From assembly GCA_023381255.1 (NCBI GenBank), contig JAMCTX010000002.1:54742-118741 (forward strand): a DNA stretch of 64,000 nt. Reading direction: 5' to 3'. A model generated the notes under the pieces. That model saw only the letters and a list, made by a program, of their open reading frames with translations. It was not told where the DNA came from and did not search any database. The position numbers and the translations under genes are program-made. The number at the start of each line of letters is the position of its first letter. Within the stretch, counting starts at the first letter, position 1. Below, piece by piece: positions 15,587 through 22,856 of the stretch. This stretch comes from Nitrososphaerota archaeon. Lineage in GTDB: Archaea > Thermoproteota > Nitrososphaeria > Conexivisphaerales > UBA164.

Positions 15587-16666
15587 TTGCACCTGCGGGT
15601 GTGTTTATCATTGATAAAAAAAGCTGAACTTTTCCAGGCAGCAGGCGACAGGGTGGTTTGTACAGCCTGCGCCAGAAATTGCCGCTTAAAGAACGGTCAA
15701 ATAGGTTTCTGCGGCGTAAGGAAATTAATAAACGGCCAGCTTTACCTTTTGAACTACGGCACGGTTGAAGCCATACACATGGACCCCATCGAGAAAAAAC
15801 CGTTTATGCATTTCAACCCGGGCAGCAAGGTGTTAAGCATGGGCACAACTGGATGCTCGTGGATGTGCCTCTATTGCCAGAATTATGACCTTAGCCAGAG
15901 AAGAAACATTTCCGGAGTTGAAGTGCAGCCTGAAGAGCTGGTGAACATTGCACTTAGATACGGCGCAGAGGGGCTTGCATTCACCTACAACGAGCCTCTC
16001 ATTTACCTGGAATATGTCAGGGATGCAGGGCTTGAAGCCAGAAAAAGGGGATTGTTCAGCGTTTTTGTAAGCAACGGGTATGCCACGGAAGACGGAATAG
16101 GCATGATGAAAACGTTCCTGGACGCAATTACGGTGGATATAAAGGGAAACGCCAACAAGGAATTTCTCAGAAAATACGCGGCTGTGCCGGACCCGGGACC
16201 AATATTTGAAACCATTTCAGAGCTCCACAAGTCGGGCGTGCATGTTGAAATAACGGACCTGGTGGTCCCGCAGGTGGGGAACCATCTTGAGGACGCTAAA
16301 AAGCTCTCAAAATGGATTGTCGACAACCTTGGACCGGACGTGCCCCTGCATTTCCTGAGGTTTCACCCGGATTATAAAATGGACTGGCTTCCACCCACCC
16401 CGATGGCTGACCTTGAAAGGCATTATAAGGCAGCCAAAGAGCAGGGCCTTAACTTTGTGTATATTGGGAATGTGCCCGGCAGTAAATATGAAAGCACCTA
16501 CTGCCCGAAATGCGGCACGGAACTGATAAAGCGCGACGGATTTGAAATTCTGGAATGGAATCTGGACAAAAACAGCAGGTGTCCCAGATGCGGCTACAGG
16601 ATGCCCATTGTCGGGAAGTTTTACGGGGGGAGTATGGAGGAAAGGTTTCACCCTGTTACAATCTGA
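15587..16666 (+). CDS. amrS: AmmeMemoRadiSam system radical SAM protein
   Basis: Up to 359 residues; the true start may be the TTG at 15611, which gives the more typical N-terminus MIKKAELFQ, because the preceding codons show no conservation I can see. A cysteine-rich entry segment (CTACARNCRLKNGQIGFCG) precedes the radical SAM core, whose cluster motif is CSWMCLYC (CxxxCxxC). The core continues with LAFTYNEPL and VSNGYA. A C-terminal zinc ribbon is formed by YCPKCGTEL and SRCPRCGYRM. AmrS proteins occur with Memo and AMMECR1 proteins in a set whose reaction is unknown; neither partner is in this window. Confidence 0.85.
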   Translation: MHLRVCLSLIKKAELFQAAGDRVVCTACARNCRLKNGQIGFCGVRKLINGQLYLLNYGTVEAIHMDPIEKKPFMHFNPGSKVLSMGTTGCSWMCLYCQNYDLSQRRNISGVEVQPEELVNIALRYGAEGLAFTYNEPLIYLEYVRDAGLEARKRGLFSVFVSNGYATEDGIGMMKTFLDAITVDIKGNANKEFLRKYAAVPDPGPIFETISELHKSGVHVEITDLVVPQVGNHLEDAKKLSKWIVDNLGPDVPLHFLRFHPDYKMDWLPPTPMADLERHYKAAKEQGLNFVYIGNVPGSKYESTYCPKCGTELIKRDGFEILEWNLDKNSRCPRCGYRMPIVGKFYGGSMEERFHPVTI

Positions 16667-16670
16667 AATT

Positions 16671-18035
16671 TCAGCTTGATTCAATAAATTCCGAGTGCAC
16701 GGATTTCAGTGCCTTAATGCATGAAGAGGATTCAACAACAAACCCGATGTTCAGCTCGCTGGAACCCTGGGTTATCATGAGCACGTTAATTGAATTTCTT
16801 GCAACAGAGTTAAAAAGTTTGGCAGCAACGCCTGGGGTGCCCTTCATGCCTTCGCCCACAATTGAAATTGCGCATGCGCTGTTTACGGCATGATAATCGT
16901 TTATGTCCTTTCCAAGGAACTCAAACTCTATTATGCTTTTGCACCTGTTCAGCGCGCATGCAGGCACTATTATGCTCAGCTCGGTTGCTGATGCGCTCAA
17001 GGACATCATCCTTATTTCTATGCCATGCTCGATCATCCTGGCCAGTATTCTGGGCACAAGCTTCTGGATGTTAACCCCTTCAAGCGTTATGATGGATATT
17101 TGGTCTATATACGCAACGGCCTTGGCCACGTTCGGCGATATCTGGGAATCGCGGGCTATCAGCGTTCCCGGCAGATCCCTGTTGTTTACATTCTTTATGT
17201 TGATTTTGATGCCCTGCTTTGAAAGCAGGTCCAGGCTAACCGGGGAAAAGAGCTCGGAATTGAACGACAGCAGTTCCCTTGCTTCATTATACGAAAGGCG
17301 CGATATGGGTTTTGCGTTTGATATAAAGCGGGGGTCAGCTGTCATTAAACCGTCAACGTTGCTCCAAACTTCAAGGGTATCCGCATTCAGGGTTACGGCA
17401 AATGTGGCGGCTACCATATCAGAACTGCCCTTCCCCATATATGTAACCCTGCCGTCCCTTGTTTTTCCTGTCAGCCCGCCGACTACAAGCACCCTGTTTT
17501 CCCCGGCATGGTTTACGGCATTTTTTATTGCCTGGTAAGACGAATTATAAAGCGGACTGGCTGATCCGTATTCGTCATCAGTAATTATGCCCCAATCCCC
17601 CCCGCTTCTTGCATCAACGGCAATCCCGATTGACCCTGCTGCTGTTTTGAACGTCTCAATAGAAAACGATTCAGCATAGGAAATTACACGGTCTTTTATT
17701 GACGGGGTTATCTCGCCAAGAACCGATATCGTTCTTAATAAGTTAAGAAGCTCATCCCTCAGTTCCGCCAGCTTATTTCCGCCCCCGTATCCGTTTTTAT
17801 TCACCTCCTCCAGGTAAAGCCCATAGAGCTCGCTGACCCTGGACGCCGAATCCTCGAGCTTGCCTGCAGCTGCAAGGTTTGACGCTTCATTGAGTAAATC
17901 CACGGACCCCTTTACCGAAGAAATTATGCCAACGGCTTTGCCGTGCTTTGACCTTTCGCCCATGATTTCGGCCGCTTTGATATAGCCGCCGTTTTTTAGG
18001 GCGCTGCTGCTGAATTTCATGACGCTTAATTCCAT
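16671..18035 (-). CDS. lysC: Aspartate kinase, divergent
   Basis: A 454-residue aspartokinase homologue that would phosphorylate aspartate for lysine, threonine and methionine synthesis. Recognisable segments are VGGLTGKTRDGRVTYMGKG, SNVDGLMTADPRF, LSYNEARELL and INIKNVNNRDLPGT, with a C-terminal pair of ACT domains (from about residue 310). Several motifs depart from the norm: the N-terminal KFGGTS reads KFSSSA (K7 kept), GRGGSD reads GKGSSD, WTDVDG reads WSNVDG, and GAKVLHP reads NSELFSP. It may be active but altered, or a regulatory relative. A TATA-like TTTTTTAA lies about 28 bp before the ATG at 18035. Confidence 0.75.
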   Translation of the reverse strand: MELSVMKFSSSALKNGGYIKAAEIMGERSKHGKAVGIISSVKGSVDLLNEASNLAAAGKLEDSASRVSELYGLYLEEVNKNGYGGGNKLAELRDELLNLLRTISVLGEITPSIKDRVISYAESFSIETFKTAAGSIGIAVDARSGGDWGIITDDEYGSASPLYNSSYQAIKNAVNHAGENRVLVVGGLTGKTRDGRVTYMGKGSSDMVAATFAVTLNADTLEVWSNVDGLMTADPRFISNAKPISRLSYNEARELLSFNSELFSPVSLDLLSKQGIKINIKNVNNRDLPGTLIARDSQISPNVAKAVAYIDQISIITLEGVNIQKLVPRILARMIEHGIEIRMMSLSASATELSIIVPACALNRCKSIIEFEFLGKDINDYHAVNSACAISIVGEGMKGTPGVAAKLFNSVARNSINVLMITQGSSELNIGFVVESSSCIKALKSVHSEFIESS

Positions 18036-18132
18036 AACACAATTAGCTTGAATATTACAATTAAAAAACTTTTAAAACCAATGCAGCAACTATGGGAAAA
18101 GTTTAAAGACGATGGCGAGGCAATTGCCATGA

Positions 18133-18516
18133 ATGATTTGCGAATTATGTGGCAAAACCATAATGGGTAAACCATACAGGATTTACGTTGAAGGGGCCTA
18201 CATGACCGTGTGCGAAAGCTGCGCAAAATACGGCAAACCTGCAGATTCAGTTAACCCGCCAAGGGAAAAACACGTGGACAAGGCGAAAAAAACCAGCCAG
18301 GACATACCTGAGTATGAAATAGTCGACAACTACGGGCAGATAATAAGGGGCATCAGGGAAGGTATGGGATTGACCCAGGAGAAATTCGGAATAAAGTGCG
18401 GTGTCAAGCCATCGTTGCTTGCAAAGATTGAGCAGCAGAAAATAATCCCGGATTACCAGACAATAAGGAAGCTTGAAACATCATTAAAAATCAAGCTGAC
18501 TCGCCCCTCAGCATGA
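18133..18516 (+). CDS. Archaeal multiprotein bridging factor aMBF1
   Basis: A 127-residue protein with an N-terminal zinc ribbon (C3, C6, then C27, C30 in MICELCGK and VCESCAKYG) and a C-terminal cro-type helix-turn-helix (YGQIIRGIREGMGLTQEKFG...KPSLLAKIEQQKIIPDYQTIRKLE). This is the TIGR00270 aMBF1 arrangement. It is related to eukaryotic MBF1 and in archaea has been associated with the 30S subunit. The ATG at 18133 starts directly at the zinc ribbon. Divergent from the aspartokinase. Confidence 0.9.
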   Translation: MICELCGKTIMGKPYRIYVEGAYMTVCESCAKYGKPADSVNPPREKHVDKAKKTSQDIPEYEIVDNYGQIIRGIREGMGLTQEKFGIKCGVKPSLLAKIEQQKIIPDYQTIRKLETSLKIKLTRPSA

Positions 18517-18678
18517 TGGAAGTTAAAATTTACAGAAAATATAATATCAGGCATGATTTATAAAACTTGATGATTAAAGGATTGCATTTGGGCCCGGTGC
18601 AGAATTTCGCGGATAGGTTAACGGCTTTTTTTCAGGGGGGCCGTCCAATGGTAAACTTTGCAGGGGCATGGAAATAAA

Positions 18679-19743
18679 ATGGATGAGCGAATGGCCATAA
18701 TAACTTACCCAAACGAATTTTGCAAGCAGGAAGCCTGGGAGCTTGTGCAGAGCGCAGGCTACTCGCCAATTGCAATATTTACATCCAAAAAATTTGGGAA
18801 TGGAAAGCTGGGTTTGCCTTCGGGCAAGGCCACTTCCATAAAGGAACAGATACAGCAGCTGGATGCGGCTTTTATTCTTGTAGACGAGCATATAAAAGCG
18901 TCCCAGGCCTATGAACTTTCAAAGTTCTTTGACGGAATCAGGGTCATAGACAGGAACAAGCTTATACTGGATATTTTTGAAAACAGGGCTTCAACCGCGG
19001 AAGCCAAGCTTCAGGTCAAGCTTGCGGAATTGACATATGAAATACCGAGAGTGAAGGACATGGTGAGGATCAGGAGACAGGGCGAACAGACCGGAATGTT
19101 TGGGTACGGGGCATATGAAGCTGACAAATACGTCAGGAGCCTCAGGAGGCAGATGCACGAAATATCAAGGAAGCTTGACGAATTTAGGACTAGAAAGGAA
19201 ATACAGATGGAAAAAAGGCAGGAGGGGGATTTTTTTCTGGTTTCACTGGCTGGATATACGGGCGCAGGCAAAACCACGATCTTCAACCTGATGTCAGACC
19301 AGGAGAAGCCCGTTACAGGAAAATACTTTACCACGCTTACAACCACGCTCAGAACGATAAACGGAATAAACGGCGCCTACATAAGCGACACGGTGGGATT
19401 TATAGAAAGGCTTCCGCATTACATGATCGACTCATTTAAATCAACTCTCGAGGAGATAACCTATTCGGACCTTGTTTTGCTGGTGACTGACTACAGCCTG
19501 CCCGAAAATGAATTTTACAGGAAGTACAGGGCAAGCGTTAACGTGCTCAAGGAACTGGGGGTGCCCCTTTCAAGGGTAACGGTGGTGCTGAACAAGGTTG
19601 ACAAGAGGAAGGATACGTACAAATTTCAGGACGACGAAATCAGCAGCTCGGTGGAAATTTCAGCAAAAAACAATTTTAATGTGCAGGTCCTAAGATCAGC
19701 GATAATCAATTCAATGAAATCAGCAGAAAACAGGTCACTGTGA
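18679..19743 (+). CDS. hflX: GTPase HflX
   Basis: A 354-residue HflX, a ribosome-associated GTPase that can split stalled ribosomes. The N-terminal HflX domain (to about 165) contains LQVKLAELTYEIPRV and the GMFGYGAYEADKY segment, followed by a coiled stretch (RRQMHEISRKLDEFRTRKE). The G domain shows G1 GYTGAGKTT, G3 DTVGFIERLP and G4 NKVD. The ATG at 18679 is preferred to one at 18658 since it begins with a typical N-terminus and is preceded by CAGGGG. Upstream 18517-18678 holds no gene I can support. Confidence 0.9.
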   Translation: MDERMAIITYPNEFCKQEAWELVQSAGYSPIAIFTSKKFGNGKLGLPSGKATSIKEQIQQLDAAFILVDEHIKASQAYELSKFFDGIRVIDRNKLILDIFENRASTAEAKLQVKLAELTYEIPRVKDMVRIRRQGEQTGMFGYGAYEADKYVRSLRRQMHEISRKLDEFRTRKEIQMEKRQEGDFFLVSLAGYTGAGKTTIFNLMSDQEKPVTGKYFTTLTTTLRTINGINGAYISDTVGFIERLPHYMIDSFKSTLEEITYSDLVLLVTDYSLPENEFYRKYRASVNVLKELGVPLSRVTVVLNKVDKRKDTYKFQDDEISSSVEISAKNNFNVQVLRSAIINSMKSAENRSL

Positions 19744-20235
19744 CGACTTCTGCTTTAAGTTTTCGGCAAGCCACATGATGCCTGTTGTCGTAATCATGTA
19801 CAGGTTGCCCACTTCATTGCTTATCCTTTCAGCATGGCCCTCTTTCACAAGTTCACTCAGCCTTGAACTTACTGATTTTGACGAAACGCCCAGGTCCGAG
19901 GATATTTCCTGTATGCTGAGGCCTGGAGCCTGCATTGAAGATAACAGGTATGAAAGCTTGGCAGCTGCAAGCTGAAGCCCTATTTTCTGCTTCAGGCTGA
20001 AGCCTTCAGCCATAACCACCCGGGGCCCTTCCTCTGTAATCCTTATAAAATTGCCAAACTTCTCGATCAGGTCCTTTGAATCATATCTAAGGTGTATTTT
20101 CTGGGCAAGGTCCAGTTCTGGCAAATTTTTTGCCAGGAATCTGTTAACAGCTTCATATATTGAATTTGCATCGCCGGCAAATGAAGCCTTCAGGGAACCA
20201 TATTCAACATCAACCCTAACCTGGTTTTCGCTCAT
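19735..20235 (-). CDS. Winged-helix protein with N-terminal beta domain, second of a pair
   Basis: A 166-residue protein from the ATG at 20235, which follows the stop of the upstream gene by one base. The first 40 residues (VRVDVEYGSLKASFAGDANSIYEAVNRFLAK) resemble in layout the start of the neighbouring gene product. The C-terminal part is a winged helix: PGLSIQEISSDLGVSSKSVSSRLSELVKEGHAERI, then a wing with YMITTTGIMWL. Probably a DNA-binding regulator or chromatin factor; I do not know the family. Its end overlaps the HflX 3' end by 9 bp (convergent). Confidence 0.6.
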   Translation of the reverse strand: MSENQVRVDVEYGSLKASFAGDANSIYEAVNRFLAKNLPELDLAQKIHLRYDSKDLIEKFGNFIRITEEGPRVVMAEGFSLKQKIGLQLAAAKLSYLLSSMQAPGLSIQEISSDLGVSSKSVSSRLSELVKEGHAERISNEVGNLYMITTTGIMWLAENLKQKSSQ

Positions 20236-20236
20236 A

Positions 20237-20749
20237 TTATATTTCACCCTGTTTGATCAATTGGCTTACAGTCACCGTCGCTGAACTTACGTACACGTAT
20301 TCCCCTCTTTCGCTTTTAAACCTTCTTATTTTGCCCTCCTTTGCAAGCCTCAATAGGGTAACAGCAACTGTCTGCTTGGGATACACCATTCCATAGTTGT
20401 CCAGAATTTCCTTGACCTCCGCAAGCCTCCTGGGCTTTTTACCCCATTCAGCAGAAAACAGCCGGAGTATGTTTATCGGAAGAGAGCCATTTGGTTCAAG
20501 CGAAACCTGGGGCAGCTGTTCAATTCTGTCTGAAACTTTCCCGCTTTCAGCAGGATAGCCCTTATCAGCGGCATTTAATTCAGCCTGGCTGGCGCGCTGC
20601 TCGTTTTGCGCACTGTTAGGTGCGCTTGATGCTTCGTCAAACATTTTCATTGCAAGTGCGCTTAGGAACTCCATGTCCGCTTTTTGCCCGCTCAATTCGA
20701 TCTCATTTACACCTATTTTCAGCTTTATCCTCGCATAATCGTATGACAT
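20237..20749 (-). CDS. Winged-helix protein with N-terminal beta domain, first of a pair
   Basis: A 170-residue protein. N-terminal 40 residues (ARIKLKIGVNEIELSGQKADMEFLSALAMKM) form a beta-rich domain; residues 45-80 are a low-complexity polar linker; the C-terminal region from about 85 is a winged helix (INILRLFSAEWGKKPRRLAEVKEILDNYG..., KQTVAVTLLRLAKEGKIRRF) ending in a predicted wing with GEYVYVSSA. Same domain order as the gene immediately downstream, with which it forms a two-gene operon. No function is assigned. Confidence 0.6.
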   Translation of the reverse strand: MSYDYARIKLKIGVNEIELSGQKADMEFLSALAMKMFDEASSAPNSAQNEQRASQAELNAADKGYPAESGKVSDRIEQLPQVSLEPNGSLPINILRLFSAEWGKKPRRLAEVKEILDNYGMVYPKQTVAVTLLRLAKEGKIRRFKSERGEYVYVSSATVTVSQLIKQGEI

Positions 20750-20900
20750 ATTATTTGTAATAAAAACAGGTATTATAAACTTTTTTGCAGAAAGCCGCTG
20801 TCAAATAAGGGTTAACGTGATTTACTTTGTTATCTTGAAACGTCATGGCGTCTTGATTACATTTTATTACAGGCCGATTATTTTAAACTGTCAGAAAAGC

Positions 20901-20909
20901 TTATTTAAA
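20901..20909 (+). promoter_or_regulatory. TATA box of the eS30 gene
   Basis: TTATTTAAA, centred 26 bp before the ATG at 20931. This places the transcription start at or next to the start codon and shows that the short frame, not the longer upstream extension, is the real gene. Confidence 0.55.
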
Positions 20910-20930
20910 GGCCGGATTGCTATTACGGGC

Positions 20931-21107
20931 ATGCCAACACACGGCAGTATAACAAAAGCGGGAAAAGTCAGGGGACAGACGCCGAAGCTTCAGGGTAGGG
21001 AAAGGCATAATTCGCCGCCAAGATTGACGTTAAAGGGAAAATATCAAAAAAGGATGGTTTTAAAGAGGAAGGCCGGACAGAACTGGTCTTTTTCGTCCAG
21101 GCCATAA
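20931..21107 (+). CDS. rps30e: Small-subunit ribosomal protein eS30
   Basis: A 58-residue basic protein: MPTHGSITKAGKVRGQTPK, then RERHNSPPRLTLKGKYQKR and the conserved end LKRKAGQNW. This is eS30 almost throughout its length. In archaea eS30 is typical of the TACK lineages and absent from many euryarchaea (established knowledge), so it is useful for placing the organism. Leaderless by its TATA box. It stands alone, not in a ribosomal cluster. Confidence 0.92.
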   Translation: MPTHGSITKAGKVRGQTPKLQGRERHNSPPRLTLKGKYQKRMVLKRKAGQNWSFSSRP

Positions 21108-21125
21108 AATCTGTGCCCTTGGTCA

Positions 21126-22268
21126 TTATAGGATTTGGTTCAGCAGCCTAACGAACTCCTCGCCGGTGCGGGGCATTGTTTCCTTTTCTTTTTGCAGCAG
21201 CCTTTCCAGGTTGCTTACCGCATTTATAACCGCGCTTCTCAAACCCCAGCCTTCGCCTATTATTGAATTTTTATAGTTGGGCCCGACAACCTGAAGCCTC
21301 ACTTCGAAGTGAATCCTACCTCTGCTAGTCAGTTCGCTGTTCCTTATGTAAAATGTAATTGTTGAATTGTCCAGAAATTTTGCATATTTTCTGACAAGCC
21401 CTTTCACCTTTTCGCTTATAATTTCCTTGTCAAAGTCAATGCTGCGCATGTCGTTTTTTGTGCTTATCTGAACAAAAACCGTCGGCCCCCGCTCGGTTCT
21501 GGAGGCTATCTGCTTCAGTATATCCTCCTTTGTAACTATGCCGGCAAGCTGGCCGTTTTCAATAACCGGAACTGATGAAAATGAATTTTCCATCATAAGT
21601 TCAAACGCCCTTGCCGCATTTGCGTCGTGATTTAATGCCTTTACGTCCGCACTCATGATGCTCTTTATGCTCTGGTCAGCCATGTACTTATATTCACCCA
21701 GCCTTTTGTCCCTTCTTTGCTTAAAGCCGGATTTTATCACCTTTTCAACAATGTCGTGCAGTGAAACTATCCCGGCTATTTTGCTGCCGTCCATAACAAG
21801 CAGCCTGGCAACCCCCTGCTTTCTCATAAGCGCCAGCCCCTGTCCCACCGTAGATTCAACGGTTATTTTAACGGGGTTGGGGGTCATTACAGTTTTTACA
21901 TTTACTTTTTTTAATTCGTTCAGGAAGGACTTTATCAGGTCGTCGGCCAGAACGCCGCCCACGAACGCGCCTGCTTGGTCTGTCACCGGTATCAGCTTGA
22001 AGCCGCTTTCAACCATCAATTTGGCTACCTGTTCCGGAGGCTCGTCCCCGGTTATTCTGGGCGCCTTCTGCATTATATTTTTCACTTTGATGGCGGAAAG
22101 GTCGGAATTCAGCCTGTAGGCAAGTGATTCGCTTATTATGCCGGAATACTTCTGGCCGTTTAAAACCACAAGGTTTCTCTGGTATTTAAAGAGGTTCTGG
22201 ATTTGTGATACGGTGCTTTCTTCATTTACGGTTATCAGGTTTGACCTGATAAGCTCTTTGCTAACCAT
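21126..22268 (-). CDS. Four-CBS-domain protein with extra C-terminal domain
   Basis: A 380-residue protein. Four CBS motifs, arranged as two Bateman modules, fill about residues 1-255 (for example KNIMQKAPRITGDEPPEQVAKLM, TVMTPNPVKITVESTVGQGL and SIMSADVKALNHDANAARAFELM). These normally bind adenine nucleotides or SAM. The last 120 residues (from VFVQISTKNDMRSIDFD) are a distinct alpha/beta domain with FEVRLQVVGPNYK; the layout recalls the HPF/S30AE ribosome-hibernation fold, but I cannot confirm that. Single gene, convergent with eS30. Confidence 0.78.
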   Translation of the reverse strand: MVSKELIRSNLITVNEESTVSQIQNLFKYQRNLVVLNGQKYSGIISESLAYRLNSDLSAIKVKNIMQKAPRITGDEPPEQVAKLMVESGFKLIPVTDQAGAFVGGVLADDLIKSFLNELKKVNVKTVMTPNPVKITVESTVGQGLALMRKQGVARLLVMDGSKIAGIVSLHDIVEKVIKSGFKQRRDKRLGEYKYMADQSIKSIMSADVKALNHDANAARAFELMMENSFSSVPVIENGQLAGIVTKEDILKQIASRTERGPTVFVQISTKNDMRSIDFDKEIISEKVKGLVRKYAKFLDNSTITFYIRNSELTSRGRIHFEVRLQVVGPNYKNSIIGEGWGLRSAVINAVSNLERLLQKEKETMPRTGEEFVRLLNQIL

Positions 22269-22373
22269 ATTTGTTATCTGTTAATTGCAGCTTATAATAT
22301 TTGTGCGAACATGCGAAATTTTTCCTTTGTATTTAACAAAAAAAGATACACGCGGGAAGGATTATTAGTAAAA

Positions 22374-22405
22374 CTTTATAAATAAGTTTAACCAGCTTTA
22401 CTGGT
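22374..22405 (+). promoter_or_regulatory. Promoter of the ribbon-helix-helix-like gene with an inverted repeat
   Basis: TATA box CTTTATAAATAAG (22374-22386) about 26 bp before the ATG at 22406, so the mRNA is leaderless. Between them lies ACCAG-CTTTA-CTGGT (22391-22405), a perfect 5-bp-arm inverted repeat abutting the ATG. The encoded protein has a ribbon-helix-helix-like N-terminus, so autorepression is plausible. Confidence 0.5.
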
Positions 22406-22846
22406 ATGACTAGCGAGGAAGACGAAAAAACCGTTACCATAAAGGGCGTAAGGAGCGACCTGTTCAAAAAGGTAAAGGGGCTGGCTTACCAGAGCGGAAA
22501 GACGATGGGCGATATAACAAACAAGGCATATGAAACCCTTGTTTCAAGCGCCCAGGGGTTTGAAGAGATCTCAAAATCATTTCAGCTGGGGGTAAACGAA
22601 TCAAACGCCATAATAGTTGAAAACATAAAGGACATCAGCCTGAGCGGCGAAGAAATAAAAAAGGAAAACAAAAGGATACTGTTGAGGGACATAGATTCCT
22701 TAAAATTGAGCAGGATTACAGACGAAATACTCGACAGGTACATTGAGCGGATAATAAATGTAAAGGAGCTGCAGGTCGAGGGCTCGATTTCCAAGATAAA
22801 GCTGCTGTCAAAATGTGAGAACATTTTAAAAGTATCATTTTCTTAA
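22406..22846 (+). CDS. Ribbon-helix-helix-like protein of unknown function
   Basis: A 146-residue protein. Residues 7-45 (KTVTIKGVRSDLFKKVKGLAYQSGKTMGDITNKAYETL) have the strand-helix-helix pattern of ribbon-helix-helix DNA-binding proteins. The rest is two long charged helices (LGVNESNAIIVENIKDISLSGEEIKKENKRILLRDI) and a C-terminal segment with no motif I know. Start fixed by leaderless promoter. The gene ends 10 bp before TiaS and may be co-transcribed with it. Family not recognised. Confidence 0.6.
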   Translation: MTSEEDEKTVTIKGVRSDLFKKVKGLAYQSGKTMGDITNKAYETLVSSAQGFEEISKSFQLGVNESNAIIVENIKDISLSGEEIKKENKRILLRDIDSLKLSRITDEILDRYIERIINVKELQVEGSISKIKLLSKCENILKVSFS

Positions 22847-22856
22847 TAAAGCAAGG

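Noticed and set aside
18560-18660. Possible C/D box small RNA upstream of HflX
   Set aside because: A TGATGA-like box C is present at 18569-18574 but I find no CTGA box D at a suitable distance.
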